Notes under the pieces: generated by a model
Databases searched by the model: none
What the model was told of the DNA's origin: nothing
What the model saw: only the letters and a program-made list of their open reading frames with translations
DNA from: Chitinophagaceae bacterium UBA7600
GTDB taxonomy: Bacteria > Bacteroidota > Bacteroidia > Chitinophagales > Chitinophagaceae
Assembly (NCBI GenBank): GCA_002478885.1
Contig: DLKC01000002.1
Span: 16,110 to 80,109, forward strand
Direction of reading: 5' to 3'
Length of the DNA stretch: 64,000 bases
In this document: piece by piece, positions 8,104-17,179 of the stretch
Layout of the letters: each line of letters begins with the position of its first letter
Position numbering within the stretch: the stretch's first letter is position 1
Translations under genes and position numbers: made by a program

Positions 8104-8637
8104 ATGAAAAAAGCATTATCCGTTTTATTATTGATTACTGCTGTAACTATTAACCTGGCAGCCTGTGCCCAAAAAGAGGACAAGTCGAAGAGGCCCAGCC
8201 CGCCCGCAACTGCAACACAAACGCTTGCCAGCGGCGCAACCGTTACCATCAACTACAGCCAACCTGCATTAAAAGGCAGAACCATTGGCAAAGACGTAGA
8301 ACCAAAAGATGGCGAAGTGTGGAGAACCGGCGCAAATGAAGCAACCACTTTTGAAGTAAACAAAGAGGTTAAAATTGAAGGCAAAACATTACCTGCCGGC
8401 AAATATGCATTCTTTACCATAGCTAATGGTGGCGAATGGACGCTCATCTTTAACAAAGTTTGGGACACATGGGGTGCATTCGATTACAGCAAGAATAAAG
8501 ACCAGGATGCATTGCAAGTGAAAGTAAAATCCGGCACCAATTCATCTTCAGTTGAACGGCTTACTTACAGCATCGACAAAGGCGGCAAAGTAAGTTTAAT
8601 GTGGGGCACGTTAAAAGTAGATTTCAACGTAAAATAA
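8104..8637 (+). CDS. DUF2911 lipoprotein
   Basis: A 177-residue protein with a lipoprotein signal: MKKALSVLLLITAVTINLAAC, lipobox LAAC with the acylated cysteine at 21. The rest is one DUF2911 domain sharing with the gene at 7013 the motifs YSQPALKGR, VWRTGANEATT, LPAGKYAFFTI and GEWTLIFNK. It lacks the helical tail of that protein. Function unknown; probably membrane-anchored in the periplasm or on the surface. The gene is divergent from its paralogue across 257 nt and ends 20 nt before a strong terminator. Two adjacent, divergent copies suggest an old duplication with inversion. Confidence 0.88.
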   Translation: MKKALSVLLLITAVTINLAACAQKEDKSKRPSPPATATQTLASGATVTINYSQPALKGRTIGKDVEPKDGEVWRTGANEATTFEVNKEVKIEGKTLPAGKYAFFTIANGGEWTLIFNKVWDTWGAFDYSKNKDQDALQVKVKSGTNSSSVERLTYSIDKGGKVSLMWGTLKVDFNVK

Positions 8638-8655
8638 ACGAAGTAAAAAATCAAG

Positions 8656-8684
8656 TAAAAGGAACCCTCGGGGTTCCTTTTTTG
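8656..8684 (+). terminator. Intrinsic terminator of the DUF2911 lipoprotein gene
   Basis: Stem AAAAGGAACCC / GGGTTCCTTTT with a TC(G) loop at 8657-8681, followed by T residues on the plus strand, about 20 nt after the stop. Confidence 0.85.
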
Positions 8685-8713
8685 TTTATACTGCTATGAT
8701 ACAAGAAGTTTTT

Positions 8714-8770
8714 TTGGGAGCCGGCATTATCTCTTGTGGCATCACCTCTTGCGTCGCACACTTCAACTTT
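8714..8770 (+). repeat. Solo arm E4 of the dispersed repeat family
   Basis: A full left arm: TTTTTTGGGAGCCGGC near 8710-8725, GTGGCATCACC at 8736-8746, TTGCGTCGCACACTTCAA (core type A) at 8749-8766. No facing arm follows; the pdxJ start is about 110 nt downstream. Confidence 0.8.
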
Positions 8771-8877
8771 CCATTTTCAACGCAGCAGATGCGTAAAAAC
8801 GAAGCTGTACATATAAAACAATACTTATTTGGCGGGCTGCCCAGCCCTTGTTTAATTTTAGCAACTACATTTGCAGC

Positions 8878-9603
8878 ATGAACTATACGACAAAGCTTTC
8901 GGTAAATATTAATAAGATTGCCACGCTGCGCAACAGTCGCGGCGGAGATAATCCCGATGTGGTAAAAGCAGCAATCGATATCCAATTATTTGGAGCTGAT
9001 GGAATAACTGTTCATCCCCGCCCCGATGAAAGGCATATAAGGTATGAAGATGTAAGGCAGATAAAAAAGGTTATCAAAACAGAATTCAACATAGAGGGCA
9101 ACTGCACGGAGCAAAAATTCGTCGATCTTGTTTTGGAAACGAAACCACATCAGGTAACGCTTGTACCCGATGCGTTGAACCAGGTAACAAGTGATCACGG
9201 ATGGAATACTATCGAACATAAAGATTATTTACAAAAAATGATCGCGGTATTCAAAAACGCGGGTATACGCGTTTCCATTTTTGTGGACCCTGATTTAGAT
9301 ATGGTCGTCGGTGCAGCGCAGACCGGCACTGATAGGATTGAACTGTACACAGAACGTTATGCAAAACAATACCCGGAAAATAAAGCAGAAGCGGTAAAAG
9401 CATATGTTAGCGCCGCACTAAAAGCAAAAGAACTCGGCTTAGGCTTAAACGCAGGTCACGATCTTGATTTGCATAACCTTAAGTATTTTAAACAAAACAT
9501 CCTTTTCCTGGATGAAGTCTCGATTGGCCATGCGCTTATTTGTGATGCGCTGCATTACGGAATGGAGAACACAGTTCAGATGTATAAAAGACAGCTTTTG
9601 TAG
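8878..9603 (+). CDS. pdxJ: Pyridoxine 5'-phosphate synthase
   Basis: PdxJ condenses 1-deoxyxylulose 5-phosphate with 3-amino-2-oxopropyl phosphate to pyridoxine 5'-phosphate, the last ring-forming step of the DXP-dependent vitamin B6 route. 241 residues, the usual family length, a cytoplasmic TIM barrel. Motifs seen: LSVNINKIATLRNSRGG at the N-terminus, FGADGITVHPRPDERHI (about residues 41-57), FNIEGN (about 71-76) and LNAGHDLDLHNL near residue 195. The start is the ATG at 8878; an upstream TTG in frame would add ten residues absent from the family. A -7-like TACATTTG (8866-8873) sits only 4 nt before the ATG with a TTG 15 bp upstream, so the mRNA may be nearly leaderless or the promoter lies elsewhere. 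Confidence 0.95.
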   Translation: MNYTTKLSVNINKIATLRNSRGGDNPDVVKAAIDIQLFGADGITVHPRPDERHIRYEDVRQIKKVIKTEFNIEGNCTEQKFVDLVLETKPHQVTLVPDALNQVTSDHGWNTIEHKDYLQKMIAVFKNAGIRVSIFVDPDLDMVVGAAQTGTDRIELYTERYAKQYPENKAEAVKAYVSAALKAKELGLGLNAGHDLDLHNLKYFKQNILFLDEVSIGHALICDALHYGMENTVQMYKRQLL

Positions 9604-10091
9604 ATTTCCTGATGTGATTTTTCACGTATAAATACGTGGAATAAAGCCGGAAAAAATACTTTCCGGCTTTATTATTATTGATACCTTTATCCGGGAAATG
9701 TTACAGCATAAAGATGTAGTATTAGCGTGCGCGGCTGTTAACTTTTCTCCATCCGTATTGACTATTTGATTTGTGACCCATGAAGTGAAAGGTATTTTCA
9801 GAATACCAGGCTACCTGCAGTTTTAATTAGCCGAAATTGTTGCTAACAAATAATTATCCGGCAATGGCATTTTCGAAGAATTATTGATAGGCATTTAGCG
9901 GTAGATCAGAAGTTTTTTAACTATTACCTGCATTTCGCATTTGTTTTTGTATTTCATCATTTCAGTTCAATATCCCTTGTAAAGGCTAACCTAAAGATTA
10001 GTAATTGCATCCCCCGCTTTGACTAAGCTGTTAACTATAAAAACATTTCATCACTTATATATTTATTAATACTCAACAAAAACTCCATTTT
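9604..10091. other. Intergenic region
   Basis: 488 nt between pdxJ and the giant repeat gene. It begins with the pdxJ terminator (9640-9676). The rest is AT-rich, and I see no copy of the dispersed repeat, no gene and no clear promoter box; it presumably carries the promoter and leader of the gene at 10092. Confidence 0.5.
9640..9676 (+). terminator. Intrinsic terminator of pdxJ
   Basis: Stem AATAAAGCCGGAA / TTCCGGCTTTATT (9640-9652 and 9661-9673) with an 8-nt loop, followed by an AT-rich tail. The stem is symmetrical enough to work in both directions. Confidence 0.8.
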
Positions 10092-13000
10092 ATGAAATCC
10101 GTATTTTTATTTTTAACGCTCTCTGCATTATTGATTTATAATTCCACGGGTAATGCACAAACCCTCGTGAAAAACATGAGCTCGACCAACGGAGATGTAT
10201 ACTCCGTCTATAAAAGTGGTGGCAGTTACTTTATCGGTGGCAGCTTTAATTATGTGGGTTTAAATACTGGCTACGCCGCGTTAACGCAAACAAACAATGA
10301 CTATCCAAACATGGATTTCCCAACAGTGAATGGCACAATCAGCACCATAGTTCCCGATGGTTCCGGCGGCTGGTACATTGGTGGTTATTTCTCAGCAGTT
10401 GGAAGCGTAGCTGTCTCTAATCTTGCGCATGTGAAATCAGACAATACAGTAGATGCAAACTTCAATGCATCCTGCAATTCCAGGGTTCGCGCGGTAGTAC
10501 GTGTGTCAAACAGGCTTTATATTGGCGGTGATTTCACCAGCGTTAATGGTACAGCACGAAACTATGCTGCTGCGCTAAACGCAAACACAGGCGCGGTTAT
10601 AGTTGCATGGAATCCGGCACCTAACGGCTCAGTATACACCATTTCACCAATATTGGCAACCAGCGTGAACATTAACGATACAACGCTTTGGCTGGGTGGT
10701 GGTTTTACAACGATCAACTCAGGTATAAACCGGCCATATCTTGTAAAGGTCAACAGCACCAATGGCAATTTTGTCAATGGAACAGTAAATACAAATGCGC
10801 TGGTTAATAAATTACTTACCCGCGGTGATTCGGTTTTTGTTGCCGGTAATTATACAAGGTTTGGCCTTAGAACGGATTATCTTTCAGGTATAACAGTTGG
10901 TAGCGGACTGGCTGACCAAACAATGCCGGTTGCCAACAACCAGATAAGATCTATTATCTCTGACGGAGCCGGAGGCTGGTATGTGGCTGGCTTTTTCACA
11001 ACAATAGGTGGAGTGTCCAGATCATATGTTGCAAGAGTAAATCCTGACAAATCAATTAACGCCAACTTTAATGTAACAAGCAATAGTTATATATATGCCC
11101 TGGCACTTGATGGAAACAAGCTTTATATGGGGGGATCGTTCACCCAAATTAATGGCACCACCAGGAATTATCTCGCAGCTGTAAACGCAAGTTCTGGAGT
11201 GTTACAAAACTGGGATCCAAATGCTAATTCATATGTATACACACTTGCACTTACAACAAATGATGTTCTGGCTGGCGGCATTTTTACGACGGTTGCCAAC
11301 AAATGGGCGTACAGGTTCACAGCAATTTCTAAAACCACTGCCACTCCTGAACCTGGCTTTGTGGGATATAACAGCCAGGTAAATAAAATTTCCGTTCGTG
11401 GAGACTCAATTCTGACGGGTGGAAACTATACAGCATCCGCATATTATACTCCTAATTCTGCCAAACTCACCACAACGTCTATAGTGCCAGACTACAATTT
11501 TCCAGCAACGAATGGCATTATTCGCAGCGTTGTTCCGGATGGCGCCGGCAACTATTACGTAGGCGGATCTTTTACAACAATCGGCGGAGTAAACCAGGCT
11601 TATGTTGCAAAATTGAATTCGAGTTACCAGGTTATTTCGTCGTGGGCGCCAGCTGTTAATGGAGAAGTACGGTCAATCATATTGAACAGCACTAGCAATA
11701 CTGTTTATATAGGAGGAACTTTTTCAATAACCAATGCTGTATCAAGGCCCTACATTTCCGCGCTCAGTACAACAAACCCCGGCTCCAATAAACCATGGAA
11801 CAGTTCTTTAAACAGTTATGTTTATTCACTTGCATCCGATGGAACATCAATTTATGCAGGAGGCTTGTTTACACTTGTTAATAATGTTACTACCCGCGAT
11901 AGGCTTGCCAAATTCGATTTGAACGGTAATCTGGACGCATCGTGGAATCCTGATGCTAACAGCACGGTCGAGCAAGTGACAATTGCCGGCACCAATGTAC
12001 TCGTTGGGGGCAGTTTTACAACCATAGGTGGTATTTCAAGACTTTACCTTGCAAAATTAAATACCACAAACGGAGCTGCAACGAACTGGGCCACGGCGAA
12101 CAGTACTGTATATGCATTATATGTGGATGGCACAACCTGCTATGTTGGTGGAAGCTTTTCACAATTATCCGGTAATGCCAGGAATTACCTGGGGTCTGTG
12201 GCCATCGCAAGCGGCAATATAAGCGCTTTTGCGCCAAGCCCCAACAGTTATGTATTTAGCATAAACAAGTCAGGAACCACTCTGTATTATAGCGGCTATT
12301 TTACCACGGTAAACGGCACAAATCGAAATTATATAGCAGCTTCAAATTCATCTAATGGCAGTTTGCAGGCATGGGATCCTAGCCCGAACTCGTATGTATT
12401 TAATATTAACGTAAGCGGCACAGATGTAATCTTAGGCGGACAGTTCCAGGGATTCCAGGAAGCGACACGTACTTATGCCTCAATCATAAGAAACTCAACT
12501 GGCTCGTATACACCATGGGCTCCATCAATTAACAATATAGTTAACGATATAACCTATAATAGCAATAGAATTTTTATAGGAGGTGCCTTTACCAATGCAG
12601 GAGGCGCTGTGAGAAACGGGCTTGCTGCATTTAGTCTTAATGGTAACATTAATGCTTTCGACCTCGCTCTTACGAAAACATCTGGCGGGGTTACCGTAAA
12701 CAGTCTATTGGCCACCACTACAGAAATTTATGCAGGTGGTGATTTCGACGCCGCAGGAACAACAACCAGGCGCGATTTTGTTGGAGCAACCATTTCACCA
12801 GTCGCAGTTACAGCAACAGATGCATCGCCTGATGCCAACGTATACGCAATTGCCCTTAACGGTACATCACTCGTGTATGGTGGCGCGTTTACCTACAGCA
12901 ACAATACGCCACGGAATTACCTCGGCGTAATAGCAGGAACAAACGGCACTGTATTACCCTGGAATCCTTCGCCAGATAGCTATGTATACGATGTCACCTA

Positions 13001-14612
13001 CAACTACAACAGGATATTTGCTGTAGGCCAGTTCGACAATATTGCCGGCACCAGCCACAATGGCGCTGCTGCATTTAATTTAAACACAGGAGCTTTGCTC
13101 ACATGGAATCCACTATTATCAAGAGCCGCTTATGGTCCATATGCAGACCTTAACGCGGTAACGTCTGATTCAAACTATGTTTATCTGGGTGGCTATTTTG
13201 ACCAGGTCAATGGTGTATCGAGAAATAATGCTGCAATCGTTGCTGCGAATAATGCATCGCTGCAATCATGGGCTGCAGAACCTAGTTATATTGTAAGAGC
13301 AATTGCTTTAAGCGGTACTAAACTGATTATTGGCGGCGACTTCAGTTTTTGTAAAGGTGCTTCACGGTCATATATCGCGAAAATCGACTCTGCAACAGGA
13401 TTGGTAAATACATCATGGAATCCCGGGGCTAACAGCTATGTTTACGCTATTACCGGCAATGGCAACAACATTTATGCGGGAGGCATTTTTACCCAATTAG
13501 CCGGCGTAACAAGAACCGCCCTGGGCGCTGTGAATGCAAATACCGGAGTGGCTACGTCATTTGATCCCGTTGTACAAAACAGCGGTGGCACTGGCTATGT
13601 TTACTCATTGGCCTTCGATGCTTCAAACATACTCTATGTTGGTGGCTACTTCACTGCCGTGAAAAGCACAACGAGGAATTTCGCTGCCGCACTTGCCGTT
13701 TCGGGAGCTGGCACTTTACAGAGCTGGGATCCGAACGCCAACGGCCAGGTAAATGCCATTGCTGTAAATGGTTCAACCATTTTCCTTGGAGGTAATTTTA
13801 CAACGCTGAATGGTGGAACCGCCAGGAACAGATTGGCATCGGTTAATAATACCGCAGGTACATTAACTACTTTCAACCCTAACATGAACAGCAACGTAAA
13901 CGCACTCTGGTTAAACGGAACCACTTTGTACACCGGAGGATCGTTTACAACGGTAAACGGTGGTGCAAATGCAAAGAATTACCTCGCGGCGTACAATGCA
14001 ACAACAGGTGCATTGGGCAACTGGAGTCCGAATGCAAACAGTACAGTACTGGCAATCGCTTCTGCATCAGACAGTGTGTATATCGGAGGTTATTTCTCTA
14101 CACTTAACGGCACGACCCGCAACCGGCTTGCGGCGGTAAGAGGTGCGGCCGGCACGAACCTTATTACTGGCTTCGATCCAAACGCAAATAACATCATTCG
14201 CAGTAATTATGTCTCAGGACGTACACTCCTGACCGGTGGCGCCTTTGCTACACTTAATGGCTCGCTGCGTGGAGGTTTCGCGGTGTATGCGTTGCCTTCT
14301 GGCCCACAGCCTCCAATAGTTGCTACGGGAGACGAAATCGTTGCACAGGATGTTGACACGAAAACGGGCATCTATCCTAATCCTGTTTCAACAGGCGTGG
14401 CTAATGTGCGTTTAAACGACAAGATCAGTGGTCGGATCACCATTATTGTAACCGATATGAGTGGCCGCGTGACTCTAAGTAAAACACTCGACACGTTTTC
14501 CGGTGATAAATCTATTCAGTTGAACGTTAGTTCGCTCGTAAACGGAACCTACTATGTAACCGTTGCAGGCAAACAGGAGACCTTTAAAACAAAAATGGTT
14601 GTTTTAAAATAA
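10092..14612 (+). CDS. Giant secreted protein of 28 beta-propeller-like repeats with T9SS sorting tail
   Basis: 1506 residues: a signal peptide (MKSVFLFLTLSALLIYNSTGNAQ), then about 1390 residues of a 45-55-residue repeat, then a type A T9SS sorting domain from about residue 1425 (GIYPNPVSTG ... NGTYYVTVAG ... KMVVLK). Each repeat has the pattern hhhGGxFTxhNG-xxRNYhAAhN-xxxGxhxxWxPxxNSxVYxh, which resembles the DUF5122 (delta-60) propeller repeat. I count 28 GGxF-type motifs, from YFIGGSF to LLTGGAF. 28 is four times seven, which would suit four seven-bladed propellers, but this is inference. Likely exported by T9SS and either released or attached to the surface. Ligand unknown; no enzyme domain is visible. 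A strong terminator follows 18 nt after the stop. Confidence 0.85.
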   Translation: MKSVFLFLTLSALLIYNSTGNAQTLVKNMSSTNGDVYSVYKSGGSYFIGGSFNYVGLNTGYAALTQTNNDYPNMDFPTVNGTISTIVPDGSGGWYIGGYFSAVGSVAVSNLAHVKSDNTVDANFNASCNSRVRAVVRVSNRLYIGGDFTSVNGTARNYAAALNANTGAVIVAWNPAPNGSVYTISPILATSVNINDTTLWLGGGFTTINSGINRPYLVKVNSTNGNFVNGTVNTNALVNKLLTRGDSVFVAGNYTRFGLRTDYLSGITVGSGLADQTMPVANNQIRSIISDGAGGWYVAGFFTTIGGVSRSYVARVNPDKSINANFNVTSNSYIYALALDGNKLYMGGSFTQINGTTRNYLAAVNASSGVLQNWDPNANSYVYTLALTTNDVLAGGIFTTVANKWAYRFTAISKTTATPEPGFVGYNSQVNKISVRGDSILTGGNYTASAYYTPNSAKLTTTSIVPDYNFPATNGIIRSVVPDGAGNYYVGGSFTTIGGVNQAYVAKLNSSYQVISSWAPAVNGEVRSIILNSTSNTVYIGGTFSITNAVSRPYISALSTTNPGSNKPWNSSLNSYVYSLASDGTSIYAGGLFTLVNNVTTRDRLAKFDLNGNLDASWNPDANSTVEQVTIAGTNVLVGGSFTTIGGISRLYLAKLNTTNGAATNWATANSTVYALYVDGTTCYVGGSFSQLSGNARNYLGSVAIASGNISAFAPSPNSYVFSINKSGTTLYYSGYFTTVNGTNRNYIAASNSSNGSLQAWDPSPNSYVFNINVSGTDVILGGQFQGFQEATRTYASIIRNSTGSYTPWAPSINNIVNDITYNSNRIFIGGAFTNAGGAVRNGLAAFSLNGNINAFDLALTKTSGGVTVNSLLATTTEIYAGGDFDAAGTTTRRDFVGATISPVAVTATDASPDANVYAIALNGTSLVYGGAFTYSNNTPRNYLGVIAGTNGTVLPWNPSPDSYVYDVTYNYNRIFAVGQFDNIAGTSHNGAAAFNLNTGALLTWNPLLSRAAYGPYADLNAVTSDSNYVYLGGYFDQVNGVSRNNAAIVAANNASLQSWAAEPSYIVRAIALSGTKLIIGGDFSFCKGASRSYIAKIDSATGLVNTSWNPGANSYVYAITGNGNNIYAGGIFTQLAGVTRTALGAVNANTGVATSFDPVVQNSGGTGYVYSLAFDASNILYVGGYFTAVKSTTRNFAAALAVSGAGTLQSWDPNANGQVNAIAVNGSTIFLGGNFTTLNGGTARNRLASVNNTAGTLTTFNPNMNSNVNALWLNGTTLYTGGSFTTVNGGANAKNYLAAYNATTGALGNWSPNANSTVLAIASASDSVYIGGYFSTLNGTTRNRLAAVRGAAGTNLITGFDPNANNIIRSNYVSGRTLLTGGAFATLNGSLRGGFAVYALPSGPQPPIVATGDEIVAQDVDTKTGIYPNPVSTGVANVRLNDKISGRITIIVTDMSGRVTLSKTLDTFSGDKSIQLNVSSLVNGTYYVTVAGKQETFKTKMVVLK

Positions 14613-14630
14613 CAATCAAACAGCATGAAT

Positions 14631-14660
14631 AAAAGGCCTGCTCTTACGCAGGCCTTTTAT
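14631..14660 (+). terminator. Intrinsic terminator of the giant propeller-repeat gene
   Basis: Perfect 11-bp stem AAAAGGCCTGC / GCAGGCCTTTT (14631-14641 and 14648-14658), 6-nt loop, followed by an AT-rich tail. Confidence 0.9.
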
Positions 14661-14716
14661 TTTGAATTGCAACAAGGCTTGCGGCTTTCCCGGCCCTGCA
14701 CAATAGCGATCCCACA

Positions 14717-14752
14717 GTTTAAGTGTGCGACGCAACAGGCGCTGCCACAAGG
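14717..14752 (-). repeat. Solo arm E5 of the dispersed repeat family
   Basis: A right-hand arm: TTTAAGTGTGCGACGCAACA, then GGCGCTGCCAC, core type A. Further on, GACGGGCTTAAA (14760-14771) fits the outer part of the arm. No facing left arm was found upstream. Confidence 0.75.
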
Positions 14753-14914
14753 TACAAATGACGGGCTTAAAAACTTAACATCGGCCTCTGATAGCACTGC
14801 GATTGTGCTAAAAATCTTTGCCAGCAGGGATCACCGCCCTTAATTCACAATTACTGAATAAGTTTATAGTTGGAATTTTAATAAAATATTGTTAGTTTGG
14901 GATAAGATTTTAAT

Positions 14915-15784
14915 ATGCATGAAAACCGCGAAATATCAGCTCTCTTTACACTGATCGATGATCCCGACGAAGAGGTCTTTACCTCGGTTTCCGAAAGGAT
15001 CGTTCATTATGGTGTTGGCATTATTCCCAATCTTGAAAACCTTTGGGAAAATACAGCAAGCGACGAGATACAGGAACGTATTGAAATGCTAATACACCGT
15101 CTGCATTATATAGATCTTGTGAACGACCTCACCGACTGGAACGCAAGCCCCTACCAGGACCTGATGCAAGGCACACTACTGGTAGCCAAATTTCAATACC
15201 CCGAATTACAGATGACGCCGGTGATGCAAGAAATTGAAAAGATCCGGCGCAGCGTATGGCTCGAATTGAACAGTTATCTCACGCCACTTGAACAAGCTAA
15301 TGTTATCAGCAGCATTTTATATAACTATTATGCATTGAAAGGAACAGAAATCGCCTATGTAAATCCCGACGAATTTTTTATTCACAAAGTGTTGCAGAGC
15401 AAAAGAGGCAATGCAATTTCCAATGGCCTTCTTTATTTGATGCTTGCTGAACTGCTAGACATACCCGTAAAGGCCATCAATATTCCGCGACAATTTGTGC
15501 TCGCATATTTCAACAGCGATTACGATGGTTTCAGCGGTGACGACAAACCCCAGGAAAAAATAAGTTTTTATATCGACGCCACAACGGGCCAGCCTTTTAC
15601 ACACAAGGACATAGATAATTATTTCAAGAGAATCTCTGTTCCTTCTTCACCATCCTATTTTAAGCCGCTCTCTAAAAAGCGGGTAATACAACTACTGCTC
15701 GAAGAACTTGCCCACTGTTTTGAAAAACCGGGACTCGCTTACAAAAAGAATGAATTGCTTCAACTTGCGGCATTAATTGGTTAG
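14915..15784 (+). CDS. SirB1/transglutaminase-like family protein
   Basis: A 289-residue protein without signal peptide. The middle third matches the SirB1 (transglutaminase-like) family: an EQANVISSILYNYY helix, NPDEFFIHKVLQSKRGNAIS (about residues 148-167), then LYLMLAELLDIPVKAINIPRQFVLAYF (about 173-199). The region where transglutaminases carry the catalytic cysteine reads GNAIS, so a thiol enzyme activity is unlikely, as is usual for SirB1. The N-terminal 100 residues are a helical region. Role unknown; cytoplasmic. A promoter-like TTG/TTAGTTTG pair lies just upstream. surE follows 97 nt downstream. Confidence 0.75.
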   Translation: MHENREISALFTLIDDPDEEVFTSVSERIVHYGVGIIPNLENLWENTASDEIQERIEMLIHRLHYIDLVNDLTDWNASPYQDLMQGTLLVAKFQYPELQMTPVMQEIEKIRRSVWLELNSYLTPLEQANVISSILYNYYALKGTEIAYVNPDEFFIHKVLQSKRGNAISNGLLYLMLAELLDIPVKAINIPRQFVLAYFNSDYDGFSGDDKPQEKISFYIDATTGQPFTHKDIDNYFKRISVPSSPSYFKPLSKKRVIQLLLEELAHCFEKPGLAYKKNELLQLAALIG

Positions 15785-15881
15785 CTCCGTTATTAAGAAA
15801 AAACTTCAGGAGGCAATGCTACTCTGTTTATGCTTTTGTAAAATGAAAGCGAACATAGCCAAATCGTACTAACTTGCGCAC

Positions 15882-16682
15882 ATGCCAAAAGCAAAGAAAA
15901 AAGAACAGCCGATTATACTCATAACAAACGATGACGGCATTACAGCACCCGGCATTCGCGCTTTGATAGAAGCGGTACAACATCTTGGAAAAGTAACGGT
16001 GGTAGCGCCCGACAAACCACAAAGCGGAATGGGGCACGCGGTAACAATCGGGCACCCGCTACGCCTGCATGTTGCTCACCAGTTTGGCGACATTGAGGCC
16101 TACCAATGCAGCGGCACACCTGTCGATTGCGTTAAACTGGCCGTTGACAAAGTGCTGCACCGCAAGCCTGATATTTGCCTGAGCGGCATTAACCACGGCG
16201 CAAACCACAGTATTAATGTTATCTACTCCGGAACCATGAGTGCAGCCCTCGAAGCTTCAATAGAGAGTATACCCAGCATAGGTTTCAGCTTGCTCGATCA
16301 CAGCATAGAGGCTGATTTCGCCGGCGCAAAAAAATATGCAGCCATATTGGTAGAGCACATTCTGCAAACGAACTACGACAAACATCTTTGCCTGAATGTT
16401 AACATCCCTGCTGTTGATGAGCCGCTGTTAAAAGGCTTAAAAGTATGCAGGCAGGCTTATGCAAAATATGAAGAAGAGTTCGACGAAAGGCTCGATCCAA
16501 GCGGCAAAAAATACTATTGGCTCACAGGCGCCTTTCTTAATTTCGACAAGGGAAAAGATACCGATGTGTGGGCACTCAAAAACAATTATGTAAGCGTTGT
16601 TCCGGTACAATTTGACCTTACCAACCACGAATTGAAAGAAAAATTAGCACAAAAAATCCCTTCGAACGTTGAAAAAAAATAG
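15882..16682 (+). CDS. surE: 5'/3'-nucleotidase SurE
   Basis: SurE hydrolyses nucleoside 5'- and 3'-monophosphates and short polyphosphates with a divalent metal. 266 residues. The metal site is visible: ILITNDDGITAPG (about residues 12-24), then VVAPDKPQSGMGHAVT (about 44-59) and LSGINHGANHSINVIYSGTMSAALEA (about 105-130, with the metal-binding asparagine). The start ATG follows an AT-rich leader. Its last 14 nt overlap the next gene, which uses a TTG start, suggesting translational coupling. Cytoplasmic. Confidence 0.95.
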   Translation: MPKAKKKEQPIILITNDDGITAPGIRALIEAVQHLGKVTVVAPDKPQSGMGHAVTIGHPLRLHVAHQFGDIEAYQCSGTPVDCVKLAVDKVLHRKPDICLSGINHGANHSINVIYSGTMSAALEASIESIPSIGFSLLDHSIEADFAGAKKYAAILVEHILQTNYDKHLCLNVNIPAVDEPLLKGLKVCRQAYAKYEEEFDERLDPSGKKYYWLTGAFLNFDKGKDTDVWALKNNYVSVVPVQFDLTNHELKEKLAQKIPSNVEKK

Positions 16683-16959
16683 CTTCCCTCTTGGTATTAT
16701 TATCGGCATAATTGCGCCGGTTGTTGGCATACTTATTTTCTATTTGTGGAAAGCAAGCGCCAACCCGTTTGGTTATTTTCTCGAAGTGGTTTTCGAAAAT
16801 AAATCACTGCTCACAGCAATGATCAGCTTCTCTTTGTTTGCAAACGCCGCCGCATTTACATGGGCAGTTAACACAAGCAAAGACAAAACAGCAAAAGGCG
16901 TGTTCCTGGTTACTTTGCTCATTATGCTGCCACTGATCATTTATAAACTATTTATGTAG
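16669..16959 (+). CDS. Small membrane protein overlapping surE
   Basis: 96 residues read from a TTG start inside the end of surE (14-nt overlap, different frame). Three hydrophobic segments: about residues 8-27, 46-65 and 77-94. Hydrophobicity and the lack of a stop make a real gene likely, and no ATG is available near the start. The function is not recognisable. Tight overlap implies co-expression with surE. A repeat element (E6) begins right after its stop. Confidence 0.65.
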   Translation: MKKNSFPLGIIIGIIAPVVGILIFYLWKASANPFGYFLEVVFENKSLLTAMISFSLFANAAAFTWAVNTSKDKTAKGVFLVTLLIMLPLIIYKLFM

Positions 16960-17152
16960 CCGGCTCCTTTGCAAATGGCATCACCTGTTGCGTCGCACAC
17001 TTCAGCACAAGTAAAATATTCGGCAAATAACAACCCAAATCATCGTTTGGACCCGATTACTGATTGCCGCCGTTAAAATGCTCATTTAGACCTGCTGCAT
17101 ACCGAACAGAAAGCACAAGTGTGCGACGCAACAGAAGACTGGGATTGATAAG
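16958..17152. repeat. Inverted-repeat element E6 (two arms)
   Basis: Left arm: GTAGCCGGCTCC at 16956-16967, ATGGCATCACCTG at 16975-16987, GTTGCGTCGCACACTTCAG at 16987-17005. Right arm: GCACAAGTGTGCGACGCAAC at 17112-17131. Both cores are type A. Spacer about 105 nt. It lies between convergent genes and begins within 20 nt of the preceding stop codon. Confidence 0.9.
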
Positions 17153-17179
17153 CAGCCTGGTTAATAATTATTGACTGGC

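Larger units (their letters stand above)
14613..14914. other. Intergenic region with terminator, solo repeat arm and promoter
   Basis: 302 nt holding, in order, the terminator of the giant repeat gene (14631-14660), solo arm E5 (14717-14752), and a promoter-like pair TTG (14870-14872), 19 bp, TTAGTTTG (14892-14899) before the next gene. No gene seen. Confidence 0.55.
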
